DNA of 64,000 nt. It comes from Mycobacterium sp. 852002-51961_SCH5331710. Its GTDB lineage: Bacteria > Actinomycetota > Actinomycetes > Mycobacteriales > Mycobacteriaceae. The notes beneath the pieces are model-generated. The model saw only the letters and a list, made by a program, of their open reading frames with translations, did not search any database and had not been told where the DNA came from. The translations under genes and the position numbers were made by a program. The stretch is taken from contig NZ_LZSQ01000089.1 in assembly GCF_001665535.1 (NCBI RefSeq), positions 1-64,000 on the forward strand, given 5' to 3'. Below, piece after piece: positions 9,387 through 18,715 of the stretch (position 1 is the first letter of the stretch; each line of letters opens with the position of its first letter).

Positions 9387-10072
9387 CCGGAGCGTTCCCA
9401 GCGTCCCGTGGCGGGCAGGGCGGCAAACACGATGCTCGCCACTGGCAACAGCGGGATCGCGTAGACGACGGCGGGCAGCTTCGCACCCGCGACGAACAGG
9501 CTGGAGAAGATCAGCAGCGCCACCATCGCACCGACCATCACCAACAGGCGGCTCACCCAACGGCGCAGCAGCAGGCCGATGAGCCCGGCGATGAGGGCGG
9601 CGGCAGAGATCGCGGTCAGAAAGCCGATCGCGACGCAGAACAGTTGGTCTGAGCGCCACCATCCGGTGATCAGGTCGGTGGCGATGACGGCGGTGGTCCA
9701 CCCGGTCAGGATGCTCGCCACCGCGGTTGCGATCGCGGTCTTCGGGCTGGCGGCCGGCGATACCGCGACCGGCCTGGCGCGCGGGATGTAGGTGGTGTCC
9801 GGCGCGGCCCGGTCGGACATCTGGGTCGGCCCGCCGATCTCGGACATCTGTGTCGGCCCGCCGGTGTCGGACATTTGCGTCACGCCGCTGGTGTCCACCA
9901 TCTGCGTGGGCGGATCCGCGATCGGGATCGCTCCGGTGGGATGGCGCCGGATGATGCTGGTCTTCGGTTCCTGACCGGTCGGGATCTCTCCGGACGGGTG
10001 ACGACGAATGATGCCCGTGTCGGCGCTCGACGGCGCTCGGCGTGTCAGATCGGAATCGTCGTCGCTGGCCAC
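9383..10072 (-). CDS. Conserved membrane protein with N-terminal peptide repeats
   Basis: Hypothetical protein of 229 residues. The N-terminal half is hydrophilic and repetitive: IIRRHP(S/T)G(E/A)IP occurs twice, then a 9-residue unit beginning TQM (TQMVDTSGV, TQMSDTGGP, TQMSEIGGP, TQMSDRAAP) occurs four times. The C-terminal half has about four hydrophobic helices. Repeated Thr-Gln and Ser-Asp/Glu units in a cytosolic tail could be Ser/Thr-kinase targets, but that is speculation. It starts with GTG immediately after the M23 peptidase stop, so the two genes are probably one transcript. Family not recognised. Confidence 0.75.
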   Translation of the reverse strand: MASDDDSDLTRRAPSSADTGIIRRHPSGEIPTGQEPKTSIIRRHPTGAIPIADPPTQMVDTSGVTQMSDTGGPTQMSEIGGPTQMSDRAAPDTTYIPRARPVAVSPAASPKTAIATAVASILTGWTTAVIATDLITGWWRSDQLFCVAIGFLTAISAAALIAGLIGLLLRRWVSRLLVMVGAMVALLIFSSLFVAGAKLPAVVYAIPLLPVASIVFAALPATGRWERSG

Positions 10073-11134
10073 TCAGCCAGAGTAGTTGCCGAGGGACAGG
10101 CCGCGTTTGGCCAGCCAACCCACCGGGTCGACACGATCGGTGCCGTTGAGGTGGACCTCGAAATGCAGGTGCGGTCCGGTCGAGTTGCCGGTGTTGCCCA
10201 TCTTGGCGATCTGGTCACCGGCCCACACCCGCTGGCCGACCTCCACCTGCCACGCGCTGAGGTGGCCGTACAGCGTCACGGTGCCGTCGGAGTGCCGCAG
10301 CTTGACCATGTTGCCGTAGCCGGCGTACGGGCCTGCCGAGATGACCACGCCGTCGGAGGCGGCGAGCACCGGGGTGCCGATCGAGTTCGCGATGTCGACG
10401 CCGCCGTGCAGCGCGCCCCACCGGTAGCCGAAGCCCGACGTCCACACGCCCTTGGTGGGCATCACGAACATCGGCCGCTGCAGCCGGGCCTCGCGTTCCG
10501 CACGTTCCTGCGCGAAAGCGGCGGCCTTCTGGATCTCCTCGGTGTGCAGCGTCGAGCTGGCGGCCGGCGTCACCGCGACCACCTGCATACCGCCCGTCGA
10601 CCCGCTGATCGGATTGGCGAGCGCGGTCTGGTCGGCGGCCAGAACGGTCTCCGAGGACTTCTCCTGCGTCGCGTTGGCCATCGAGTAGGCGCCTGCCGCC
10701 GTCGCCCCGACCGCCATCGCGGCGACCATCAGACGGCCCTTGACGGGGACTTCCTGCTTGCGGTGCGCCGGCGTGCGGGTGCCGATCCGAATGACGTCGG
10801 TGGCGGCCATCCCGTCGCTGGTGTCGGTGTGGCTGTCGCGGTAGGCATGCGAACGGCGCGCGTGGCGCGGACCCGCCGCGAACTCCGTGGGCACGGCCAG
10901 GCGCAGCGGAACGAGGTCGTCGGTGTCGGTCAGGTCGTCGAGCTCGGGAGCACGGATGACCTGGGCTTCGCGGTCGAAGGCGCTGTTCTCACGGAAATCG
11001 ATGTCATCGAGATCGCCGAACTCGTTGAACGGAATGATGTCGGTGACTTCCGACGGGGATTCGCTTACGCGGCGGCTGATTTGCCGATTCGTCGACGATC
11101 TGCGATGAGATCCGGACGAACGGTGCGAAGCCAA
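10073..11134 (-). CDS. Membrane-anchored M23/LytM peptidase
   Basis: 353-residue cell-wall protein, the counterpart of Rv0950c. A roughly 200-residue cytoplasmic, acidic and Ser-rich region precedes one transmembrane helix (LMVAAMAVGATAAGAYS). The exoplasmic LytM fold follows, with the metal-binding set HGGVD, GHLS and HLHFEV, so all zinc ligands appear intact. Such enzymes cleave peptidoglycan cross-links or activate other hydrolases. It is divergent from sucC, with 259 bp between them containing a CRP-like site. The last base of this gene adjoins the start of the downstream membrane protein. Confidence 0.88.
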   Translation of the reverse strand: MASHRSSGSHRRSSTNRQISRRVSESPSEVTDIIPFNEFGDLDDIDFRENSAFDREAQVIRAPELDDLTDTDDLVPLRLAVPTEFAAGPRHARRSHAYRDSHTDTSDGMAATDVIRIGTRTPAHRKQEVPVKGRLMVAAMAVGATAAGAYSMANATQEKSSETVLAADQTALANPISGSTGGMQVVAVTPAASSTLHTEEIQKAAAFAQERAEREARLQRPMFVMPTKGVWTSGFGYRWGALHGGVDIANSIGTPVLAASDGVVISAGPYAGYGNMVKLRHSDGTVTLYGHLSAWQVEVGQRVWAGDQIAKMGNTGNSTGPHLHFEVHLNGTDRVDPVGWLAKRGLSLGNYSG

Positions 11135-11251
11135 CCTGGAAAATCCTTGCCTGTCGGGATGCCTGTCGTGACCAAAGCGTTATCGAGACCAGAGGCACGT
11201 TAACCAACTCCGGATGACGGCTGCAACCCGAGAGACTATTCCACGGGCGAT

Positions 11252-11267
11252 TGTGACTTGTATCACT
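11252..11267. promoter_or_regulatory. CRP-like binding site between the M23 peptidase gene and sucC
   Basis: TGTGA-CTTGTA-TCACT matches the mycobacterial CRP consensus TGTGA-N6-TCACA at nine of ten specified positions. It lies 118 bp from the M23 start and 127 bp from the sucC start, inside a divergent intergenic region, so it could serve either gene. Confidence 0.5.
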
Positions 11268-11393
11268 GGAGCGAGGCGGTGAGATCTACCACATGAGCGG
11301 TGGGCGGTGCCAACGCGTCTTGAGCGTGTGGATAAAGTTCCTCCGAGCCTTCGGCCCAAACTCCGCAATCGACGCGCTAGAGACAGTGAGCTA

Positions 11394-12578
11394 ATGGATC
11401 TCTTCGAATACCAGGCGAAAGAGCTCTTCGCCAAGCACAACGTGCCCACCACACCCGGACGGGTGACCGACACCGCCGAGGACGCCAAGGCCATCGCCGA
11501 GGAGATCGGCAAGCCTGTGATGGTCAAGGCGCAGGTCAAGACCGGCGGCCGCGGTAAGGCCGGCGGCGTGAAATACGCAGCCACCGCCGACGACGCGTTC
11601 ACCCACGCGCAGAACATCCTCGGCCTCGACATCAAGGGCCACATCGTCAAGAAGCTGCTGGTGTCCGAGGCCAGCGACATCGCCGAGGAGTACTACATCT
11701 CCTTCCTGCTCGACCGGGCGAACCGCACCTACCTGGCCATGTGCTCGGTTGAGGGCGGTATGGAGATCGAGGAGGTCGCCGCGACCAAGCCGGACCGGCT
11801 GGCCCGGATCCCGGTCGACGCCACCAAGGGCGTCGACGAGGCCTTCGCGCGGGAGATCGCCAAGAAGGGCCACCTGCCCGAGGAGGTGCTCGACGCCGCC
11901 GCGGTGACGATCGCCAAGCTGTGGGAGGTCTTCGTCGGCGAGGACGCCACACTCGTCGAGGTCAACCCGCTGGTGCGCACCCCCTCCCGCGGTGGAGACG
12001 ATCCAGGCCAGATCCTCGCCCTGGACGGCAAGGTCACCCTGGACGGCAACGCCGACTTCCGTCATCCCGAGCACGCCGAGTTCGAGGACCGCGACGCCAC
12101 CGATCCGCTGGAGCTCAAGGCCAAGGAGCATGACCTCAACTACGTCAAGCTCGACGGCGAGGTGGGCATCATCGGCAACGGCGCCGGCCTGGTGATGTCG
12201 ACGCTCGACGTGGTCGCCTACGCCGGTGAGAACCACGGCGGCGTCAAGCCCGCCAACTTCCTCGACATCGGCGGCGGCGCCTCGGCCGAGGTGATGGCCG
12301 CGGGTCTCGATGTCATCCTCAACGACTCGCAGGTCAAGAGCGTGTTCGTCAACGTGTTCGGCGGTATCACCGCCTGTGACGCGGTGGCCAACGGAATCGT
12401 CAACGCGCTGAAAATCCTCGGTGACGAGGCCAACAAGCCGCTCGTCGTGCGGTTGGACGGCAACAACGTCGAGGAGGGCCGCCGCATTCTGGCCGAGGCC
12501 AACCATCCGCTGGTGACCGAGGTGGGAACGATGGACGACGCCGCCGACAAGGCCGCCGAGCTGGCGGCGAAGGCCTGA
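11394..12578 (+). CDS. sucC: Succinyl-CoA synthetase, beta subunit (ADP-forming)
   Basis: 394-residue ATP-grasp subunit of the TCA-cycle enzyme that converts succinyl-CoA to succinate with nucleotide phosphorylation. The N-terminus [18 protein letters not shown] and the segment [12 protein letters not shown] are characteristic. The C-terminal ligase part includes [10 protein letters not shown]. The ATG at 11394 is the family start; an upstream in-frame extension is not conserved-looking. It is separated by 11 bp from sucD and clearly co-transcribed with it. Confidence 0.97.
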   Translation: MDLFEYQAKELFAKHNVPTTPGRVTDTAEDAKAIAEEIGKPVMVKAQVKTGGRGKAGGVKYAATADDAFTHAQNILGLDIKGHIVKKLLVSEASDIAEEYYISFLLDRANRTYLAMCSVEGGMEIEEVAATKPDRLARIPVDATKGVDEAFAREIAKKGHLPEEVLDAAAVTIAKLWEVFVGEDATLVEVNPLVRTPSRGGDDPGQILALDGKVTLDGNADFRHPEHAEFEDRDATDPLELKAKEHDLNYVKLDGEVGIIGNGAGLVMSTLDVVAYAGENHGGVKPANFLDIGGGASAEVMAAGLDVILNDSQVKSVFVNVFGGITACDAVANGIVNALKILGDEANKPLVVRLDGNNVEEGRRILAEANHPLVTEVGTMDDAADKAAELAAKA

Positions 12579-12589
12579 AGGGACTGACC

Positions 12590-13504
12590 ATGTCGATTTT
12601 TCTGAACAAGAACTCCAAGGTCATCGTCCAGGGCATCACCGGCGGTGAGGGCACCAAGCACACCGCGCTGATGCTCAAGGCGGGCACCCAGCTGGTCGGC
12701 GGCGTGAACGCGCGCAAGGCCGGTACGACGGTGTCGCACAAGGACAAAGATGGCAACGACGTCGAGTTGCCGGTGTTCGGCAGCGTCGCCGAGGCGATGA
12801 AGGAGACCGGCGCCGACGTGTCGGTGGTGTTCGTGCCGCCGAAGTTCGCCAAGGACGCGATCATCGAAGCCATCGACGCGGAGATCCCGCTGCTGGTCGT
12901 CATCACCGAGGGAATCCCGGTGCAGGACACCGCATATGCGTGGGCCTACAACCTAGAAAAAGGTGGAGGGAAGGGTCCAAAAACCCGGATCATCGGACCG
13001 AACTGCCCGGGCATCATCACGCCGGGTGAGGCGCTGGCGGGCATCACGCCGGCCAACATCACCGGTTCCGGTCCCGTCGGCCTGGTGTCCAAGTCGGGCA
13101 CGCTGACCTATCAGATGATGTTCGAACTGGGCGATCTCGGCTTCTCCACCTCGATCGGCATCGGCGGCGACCCGGTGATCGGTACGACGCACATCGACGC
13201 GATCGAGGCCTTCGAGAAGGACCCCGACACGAAGATCATCGTGATGATCGGTGAAATCGGCGGTGACGCCGAGGAGCGGGCGGCCGATTACATCAAGGCC
13301 AACGTGAGCAAGCCCGTCGTCGGCTACGTCGCGGGCTTCACGGCGCCGGAGGGCAAGACGATGGGCCACGCGGGTGCCATCGTGTCCGGTTCCTCGGGCA
13401 CCGCGCAGGCCAAGAAGGAAGCGCTGGAGGCGGCGGGCGTGAAGGTCGGCAAGACGCCGTCGGAGACCGCTCGACTGGCTCGCGAGATCCTGCAGAGCCT
13501 GTAA
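12590..13504 (+). CDS. sucD: Succinyl-CoA synthetase, alpha subunit
   Basis: 304-residue CoA-binding and phospho-histidine subunit, partner of SucC. The N-terminus [21 protein letters not shown] forms the CoA-binding Rossmann motif, and the phosphorylated His lies in GHAGAIVSG near the C-terminus. A strong terminator follows directly, ending the sucCD operon. Confidence 0.97.
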   Translation: MSIFLNKNSKVIVQGITGGEGTKHTALMLKAGTQLVGGVNARKAGTTVSHKDKDGNDVELPVFGSVAEAMKETGADVSVVFVPPKFAKDAIIEAIDAEIPLLVVITEGIPVQDTAYAWAYNLEKGGGKGPKTRIIGPNCPGIITPGEALAGITPANITGSGPVGLVSKSGTLTYQMMFELGDLGFSTSIGIGGDPVIGTTHIDAIEAFEKDPDTKIIVMIGEIGGDAEERAADYIKANVSKPVVGYVAGFTAPEGKTMGHAGAIVSGSSGTAQAKKEALEAAGVKVGKTPSETARLAREILQSL

Positions 13505-13518
13505 CTCGCGTGACGTAC

Positions 13519-13552
13519 AAACCGTCCCCGGCTCCGCGGCCGGGGACGGTTT
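13519..13552 (+). terminator. Intrinsic terminator after sucD
   Basis: A perfect 12-bp stem ACCGTCCCCGGC / GCCGGGGACGGT (13521-13532 with 13539-13550), loop TCCGCG, flanked by AA and TT that extend the stem. It lies 14 nt after the sucD stop. The T-tract is short, as is usual in mycobacteria. Confidence 0.85.
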
Positions 13553-13610
13553 CGTGTTCGGGGTGGCTGTCGATTAGCCTGACGAATTAACACCTGTCAG
13601 GAGGTCTGTA

Positions 13611-15137
13611 ATGGTCGATTCCCGGACCCCGGTCATCGTCGGCGTCGGGCAGTTCACCGAGCGCATCGACGATCCCGGCTATCGGGGCATGTCGGCGGTC
13701 GACCTCGCGACGGAGGCGGTGCGTGCGGCGCTGACCGACACCGGGCTCGGCGCCACGGCGGCCGCGAAGGCCATCGAGACGGTGTACGCGCTGCGCCAGT
13801 TCGAGATCTCCGGCCCGATGCCGGCGACGCTGGGCAAGTCGAACAACTATCCACGGTCGGTCATGCGCCGTGTCGGCGGCGATCCCGCGCGCGTCGTGCT
13901 CGAACCGGTCGGCGGACAGGGCCCGCAGAAACTCGTCACCGAGGCCGGCAACGCGATCGCCGCCGGCGAATTCGATGTGGCGATGGTGATCGGCTCGGAA
14001 CCGGGTTCGACGGCTCGGTACTTCGCGAACCGCGACCACAAGCCCGACTTCACCGAACACGTCGAGGGTCAGCTCGAGGACCGCGGCCACCAGGTCCACC
14101 AGTACTTCACCGAGTACACCGCGTCGCACGGGTTGACCGGCGCCGCAGTGCAATACGGCCTGCTGGACAACGCCCGCCGCAGCCGGTTGGGGTTGGGTGT
14201 GGCCGAATACCGCCGGCAGATGGCCGAGCTGTTCGCGCCGTTGTCGAGAGTCGCTGCAAAGAACCCGTTCTCGTCGTCGCCGGTCGAACGCTCGGTGGAC
14301 GAGATCATCGCGGTCACCGACGACAACCGGATGATCTGCGATCCCTACCCCCGTCTGCTGGTGGCCCGCGATCAGGTCAATCAGGGTGCCGCCGCGATCA
14401 TGATGTCGGTGGCTGCTGCCCGCCGACTGGGGGTGCCCGAGGAGAAATGGGTGTATCTGCACGGGCATTCGGATATGACCGAGCAGGGTCTGCTGGACCG
14501 GGTCGACCTCGGCGCCAGCCCCGCGACCGTGCACGCCGTGCGAGAAGCCTTGCGGGTGGCCCAGATCGGGGTCGATGACATCTCGACTTTTGATCTCTAC
14601 AGTTGCTTCCCGTTCCCCGTGTTCGTCGCCTGCGAGGCGCTGGGCATCGACGGGGACGACCCACGGGGTTTGACGGTGACCGGTGGCCTGCCGTATTTCG
14701 GCGGCCCGGGAAACAGCTACTCGTTGCATGCCATCGCCGAGACCGTCGCCCAAATGCGCGACAGGCCCGGGCAATACGGCCTGGTTGGCGCCAACGGCGG
14801 CACGATGAGCAAGTATTCCGTCGGCGTCTATTCGACGCTGCCGGTCGACTGGCGCACCGATGACAGCGAACGCCTCAGCGCCGACGTCGCGGCACTCCCG
14901 GTGGTTCCGGTGACCGAGCGTCCCGAAGGGCGCGCGACCATCGAGACCTATTCGGTGCGCTACGACTGGCCGGTCCGCACCGGAATCATCGTCGGCAGGC
15001 TCGATTCGGACAACTCGCGGTTCCTGGCGATCTCCGAGGACGAGGAGCTCGTCGCGTTGATGTCCGACGGCGACCTGCTGGGCGCGGCGATCACCGTGCG
15101 CCCGGATGAGAAGGTCAACCGCGCGAGTTTGGCCTGA
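13611..15137 (+). CDS. Thiolase-like protein type 1 (TLP1-like) with extra C-terminal domain
   Basis: 508 residues: a thiolase fold over residues 1 to about 400, then a roughly 100-residue C-terminal extension typical of mycobacterial thiolase-like protein type 1 (TLP1_add_C, OB-like). At the position where degradative thiolases carry the acyl-accepting Cys in an NxCxSG context, this protein reads LEPVGGQGPQ with no Cys. A Cys is present in the later block LYSCFPFPV. A lipid or acyl-CoA binding role is therefore more likely than ordinary thiolysis. AGGAGG precedes the ATG at good spacing. It is not in the M. tuberculosis syntenic block. The next gene starts 8 bp downstream. Confidence 0.75.
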   Translation: MVDSRTPVIVGVGQFTERIDDPGYRGMSAVDLATEAVRAALTDTGLGATAAAKAIETVYALRQFEISGPMPATLGKSNNYPRSVMRRVGGDPARVVLEPVGGQGPQKLVTEAGNAIAAGEFDVAMVIGSEPGSTARYFANRDHKPDFTEHVEGQLEDRGHQVHQYFTEYTASHGLTGAAVQYGLLDNARRSRLGLGVAEYRRQMAELFAPLSRVAAKNPFSSSPVERSVDEIIAVTDDNRMICDPYPRLLVARDQVNQGAAAIMMSVAAARRLGVPEEKWVYLHGHSDMTEQGLLDRVDLGASPATVHAVREALRVAQIGVDDISTFDLYSCFPFPVFVACEALGIDGDDPRGLTVTGGLPYFGGPGNSYSLHAIAETVAQMRDRPGQYGLVGANGGTMSKYSVGVYSTLPVDWRTDDSERLSADVAALPVVPVTERPEGRATIETYSVRYDWPVRTGIIVGRLDSDNSRFLAISEDEELVALMSDGDLLGAAITVRPDEKVNRASLA

Positions 15138-15145
15138 GCGCAGGA

Positions 15146-15898
15146 GTGCCAGCCGTGAGAGCGCTCTCCCTTCTGGCCGCACTCGTTCTCACGTTGGCCG
15201 TCGGCTGCGCGAAAGAGCCGGCGGCTGATTCGCTGATGGTGTTCGCCGCTGCGTCGCTGAGGGCGACGTTCACCGAGCTCGGTGCGCAGTTCGAACGGGA
15301 CCACCCCGGGACCCGGGTGGAGTTCTCCTTCGCCGGGTCCTCGGACCTCGCCACCCAGCTGACGCAGGGTGCACAGGCCGATGTGTTCGCCTCCGCGGAC
15401 ACCGCCAACATGGACAAGGTCGCCACGGCGGGGCTGCTCGCCGGCACCCCGGTGAACTTCGCATCGAACACGCTGACGATCGCAGTGGCGCCGGGAAACC
15501 CGGGGAACGTCAATACGATTCGTGATCTGACCCGGCCTGGCGTCAGCGTCGTCGTCTGCGCGCCTGTGGTCCCGTGCGGGTCGGCGACTAGGAAGGTCGA
15601 ACAAGCCGCCGGTGTCGAGCTGTCGCCGGTCAGCGAGGAGTCGTCGGTCACCGACGTGCTGAACAAGGTGACGAGCGGTCAGGCCGACGCCGGAATCGTC
15701 TACGTCACCGACGCGCGGGAAGCGGGTGCGCGGGTCAGCGCGGTGCCCATTCCCGAAGGCGCCGACGTGGTCAACGTCTATCCGATTGCGTCACTGAAGG
15801 ACTCGGTGCACCGCGACCTCGCTCAGGACTTCGTCGACGCGGTGACCGGCGAGGGGGGACAGCGGGTGCTCGCCGAAGCGGGCTTCGGTGAGCCCTGA
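15146..15898 (+). CDS. modA: ModA-like substrate-binding lipoprotein, orphan
   Basis: Periplasmic-binding protein of 250 residues resembling molybdate-binding ModA: SLMVFAAASLRATFTELG at the mature N-terminus, FSFAGSSDLATQL, ADVFASAD and GIVYVTDA are typical family blocks. The signal peptide ends in a lipobox (LAVGC), so it should be lipid-anchored. The start is GTG 15146; a GTG three codons later is equally possible. It sits 8 bp behind the thiolase-like gene, but no modB or modC permease/ATPase lies nearby. It may use a distant transporter or have another ligand. Confidence 0.82.
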   Translation: MPAVRALSLLAALVLTLAVGCAKEPAADSLMVFAAASLRATFTELGAQFERDHPGTRVEFSFAGSSDLATQLTQGAQADVFASADTANMDKVATAGLLAGTPVNFASNTLTIAVAPGNPGNVNTIRDLTRPGVSVVVCAPVVPCGSATRKVEQAAGVELSPVSEESSVTDVLNKVTSGQADAGIVYVTDAREAGARVSAVPIPEGADVVNVYPIASLKDSVHRDLAQDFVDAVTGEGGQRVLAEAGFGEP

Positions 15899-16747
15899 TC
15901 AGACCGATGCGGCCAGCTTGCCTGCCAGCCGTTCGACGTAGGCGGCGACGTCGTCGGCGGACTTGTCGGGGAGGCCGAAGAGCACTTCGGTGACACCGAG
16001 ATCGGCCCAGCGGGCGAGCTTTTCGGGATCGGGCTTGAAATCGAGGGCGACGATCTGCGGTGCGCCGTCGCGTCCAGCGGCCGCCCAGGTGTCCTGTAGC
16101 AGCTTGACGGGTTCGTCGATGTCGAAGTCGCGTGGGGTGGTGATCCAGCCGTCCGCGGAGCGGGCGATCCACTTGAAGTTCTTCTCGGTGCCCGCGGCGC
16201 CGACCAATACCGGGATGTGCGATTGAACGGGCTTGGGCCACGCCCAGCTGGGACCGAAGTTGACGAACTCGCCCTCGTACGAGGCCTCCTCCTGGGTCCA
16301 CAGCGCCCGCATCGCTTCCAGATATTCGCGCAACATGGTGCGCCTGCGGCCCGGCGGGACGTTGTGGTCGGCGAGCTCGTCGGTGTTCCAGCCGAAGCCG
16401 ACCCCGAGGCTCACGCGGCCACCCGACAGGTGGTCGAGCGTCGCGATCGACTTCGCCAGCGTGATCGGGTCGTGCTCCACCGGCAGCGCCACCGCGGTCG
16501 ACAGCCGGACCCGCGAGGTCACTGCCGCGGCCGTGCCGAGGCTCACCCAGGGATCGAGCGTGCGCATATAACGGTCGTCGGGCAGCGACTCGTCGCCCGT
16601 CGTGGGATGCGCGGCCTGCCGTTTGATCGGGATGTGCGTGTGTTCGGGCACGTAAAACGTGGTGAATCCGTGGTCATCGGCCAGCTTGGCGGCCGCAGCG
16701 GGGGTGATCCCGCGATCGCTGGTGAACAGAACGAGCCCGTAGTCCAT
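15899..16747 (-). CDS. LLM-class F420-dependent oxidoreductase
   Basis: Luciferase-like TIM-barrel protein of 282 residues, the same length as Rv0953c of M. tuberculosis, to which it corresponds by sequence and position. Typical blocks are TLDHLSGGRVSLGVGFGWN and PVLVGAAGTEKN. These enzymes generally use F420 and reduce or oxidise unknown aldehydes, ketones or alkenes. The ATG at 16747 (MDYGLVLFTS) is preferred over an upstream in-frame start. Its stop codon directly abuts the stop of the modA-like gene (convergent). Confidence 0.88.
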   Translation of the reverse strand: MDYGLVLFTSDRGITPAAAAKLADDHGFTTFYVPEHTHIPIKRQAAHPTTGDESLPDDRYMRTLDPWVSLGTAAAVTSRVRLSTAVALPVEHDPITLAKSIATLDHLSGGRVSLGVGFGWNTDELADHNVPPGRRRTMLREYLEAMRALWTQEEASYEGEFVNFGPSWAWPKPVQSHIPVLVGAAGTEKNFKWIARSADGWITTPRDFDIDEPVKLLQDTWAAAGRDGAPQIVALDFKPDPEKLARWADLGVTEVLFGLPDKSADDVAAYVERLAGKLAASV

Positions 16748-17143
16748 GCCCAGAATTAGAACGTGTTTCAGTCTGAGGGGCAAGCATGGGTCCATTTCGG
16801 CTCTCATTGCCGGGCCGCCCCGGCGTTCCGACGCCCGCTGGCCGGCCGGGACGGTGCCTCCTCATCGCGTCGCAATTGCGGGTTGAGCAGGCCTAACGCG
16901 AGCTCTTCGAATCACTTGTCCGTGCGTCAATCACCTTGTTTCGCAAACCCTTTCGACGGCGACGTGATGCACTGCACGTAACGGGCGCATGCGCCGGGGC
17001 GACATGCACAGAGATAGCGCTCTTGTTCGAGATGCACGAGAGAGCTGGTTCAGAGGTGTTCGCCGTGCCGGTTCTCAGTACGCAGCGGCACCTCCCGTCG
17101 AGGTTGCGATGGGCGCAGGTGTCGCCAGACTTTAGGCGAGAAA
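16748..17143. other. 396-bp intergenic leader of the exopolysaccharide-type operon
   Basis: Region between the divergent F420 oxidoreductase and GT2 genes. It contains a perfect 12-bp palindrome GGCGCATGCGCC at 16984-16995, three copies of ATGCAC (16967, 17004, 17032), and overlapping inverted repeats GAGGTG/CACCTC (17053-17058 with 17089-17094) and GTGCCG/CGGCAC (17065-17070 with 17086-17091) that could form alternative RNA stems. No convincing gene is seen. A weak ribosome-binding stretch AGGCGAGAAA precedes the ATG at 17144. Confidence 0.45.
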
Positions 17144-18715
17144 ATGCCCCGCATAACCCGTGGCGGCGCCGCGTTCGGCGCCGTCGTGTTGATATTCGCC
17201 GCGTTCGTGGTCTTCGGTGGCCATTGGTTCGGCGGCGACGACGAATCCGGCGGGCCGCCGTCGGTGCCTGCCGGCGACACCGCGGTGACCCAGTCGGGCC
17301 CCGCGCCTGCCCAGCCGGACAGCCGTTCCGTCGGCGCGTCGGGTGGCGCGTTGCCTCAGGCGGACGGCGTGCAAGCCGCCTCCGGCGATGACGGTCAGGC
17401 GGCACCGCTGCCGCCGCCGCAACGCAACGACCCGCTGAGCCTGGCCGACATCGTGTTGTTTGTCGTGATGGGGACGGTGTCGTTGCTCTTGTTCGTGATC
17501 GCCGCGACGACGCTATGGTGGATGCTGCACGCATGGCACAGCCCAGAGGCGTTGTCCGGGACAGGTTTTCGCCGTCGCTCGGCACACCGGCCGTGGTCGT
17601 TCTCACTGTTGCTGCCCGCCCGCCACGAGCAGGATGTCCTCGGCGACACCATCGATGCGTTGGCCCGGCTCGATCACCCCGCTTACGAAGTGATCGTCAT
17701 CATCGGACACGACGATCCCGAGACCGAGCGTGTGGCTCGGGCAGCGGCCGCGCGGCATCGGCGCACCGTCCGCGTCGTCATCGACGACAACATCCCGAAG
17801 AACAAGCCCAAGGCGCTCAACACCGCGTTACCGGCCTGCCGCGGTGAGGTCGTCGGCGTGTTCGACGCCGAGGACGAGGTCCACCCGAGCCTGCTGCGGC
17901 TGGTCGAGGCCCGATTCGAAGAGTCGGGCGCCGACGTCGTCCAGTCGGGAGTGCAGTTGATGAACGTGCGCACCAGTTGGTGGTCGCTGCGCAACTGCCT
18001 GGAATACTACTTCTGGTTCCGCTCCCGTCTTCACTTCCACGCCGAACAGCGGTTCATTCCGCTGGGCGGCAACACCGTGTTCGCGCGAACCGCGCTGTTG
18101 CGAGCCGTCGGCGGATGGGATCGCAACTGCCTGGCCGAGGACTGTGAGATCGGCGTTCGGCTCTCCACCCGCGGCGCGCGCGTCGCGGTGGCCTATGACC
18201 CCCGTGTGGTCACCCGCGAGGAGACACCGGGCTCGGTTCGGGCGCTGGTCAAACAACGCACGCGCTGGGACCAGGGCTTCATGCAGGTCTATCAGAAGGG
18301 CGAATGGCGCAAGCTGCCGACTCGGCGCCAACGCCTGCTTGCCCGTTACACGCTGGCGATGCCGTTCCTGCAGGCCGCCACGGGCGCGTTGGTCCCTATC
18401 GCCATCGTGTGCATGTTCGTCCTCAAGGTTCCCGTGCCGCTGACCTTGCTGACATTTCTGCCGCTGGTGCCGACGATGGTCACCGTGGCCGTCGAGGCCG
18501 CCGCGCTCGGGGAGTTCGGCAAGGAGTTCGGCGTGCGTATCCGGCTCTGGGACCACGTCCGCCTGGTGCTCGGCGCCTTCCCGTACCAGCTGCTGCTCGC
18601 TGCCGCGGCGGTGCGGTCGGCGTGGCGGCAGAGCCGCGGACAAGGCGGCTGGGAGAAGACCGAGCACGCCAACGCTCACCGCGCGGTCGGTCCAGAAGAG
18701 CGGATCGCGGCATGA
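17144..18715 (+). CDS. Cellulose-synthase-like membrane glycosyltransferase, family GT2
   Basis: 523-residue processive-type GT2. One N-terminal helix (about residues 9-29) is followed by a Pro/Ser/Gly/Gln-rich stretch (30-98) and a second helix (101-130). The catalytic core holds LLPARHE at 156, FDAEDE at 240-245, AEDCE at 331-335 and QRTRW at 371-375. This is the D, DxD, TED-like and Q(Q/R)xRW set of cellulose/hyaluronan-type synthases. Two or three C-terminal helices follow. There is no PilZ domain, so direct c-di-GMP control is not evident. It overlaps the next gene by ATGA. The probable product is a beta-linked polysaccharide, moved across the membrane during synthesis; the sugar is unknown. 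Confidence 0.87.
   Translation: MPRITRGGAAFGAVVLIFAAFVVFGGHWFGGDDESGGPPSVPAGDTAVTQSGPAPAQPDSRSVGASGGALPQADGVQAASGDDGQAAPLPPPQRNDPLSLADIVLFVVMGTVSLLLFVIAATTLWWMLHAWHSPEALSGTGFRRRSAHRPWSFSLLLPARHEQDVLGDTIDALARLDHPAYEVIVIIGHDDPETERVARAAAARHRRTVRVVIDDNIPKNKPKALNTALPACRGEVVGVFDAEDEVHPSLLRLVEARFEESGADVVQSGVQLMNVRTSWWSLRNCLEYYFWFRSRLHFHAEQRFIPLGGNTVFARTALLRAVGGWDRNCLAEDCEIGVRLSTRGARVAVAYDPRVVTREETPGSVRALVKQRTRWDQGFMQVYQKGEWRKLPTRRQRLLARYTLAMPFLQAATGALVPIAIVCMFVLKVPVPLTLLTFLPLVPTMVTVAVEAAALGEFGKEFGVRIRLWDHVRLVLGAFPYQLLLAAAAVRSAWRQSRGQGGWEKTEHANAHRAVGPEERIAA

Noticed and set aside
13587..15182. 531-codon reading frame antisense to the thiolase-like gene
   Set aside because: Arg/Ala/His-rich shadow typical of high-GC DNA; the plus-strand protein has clear family motifs.
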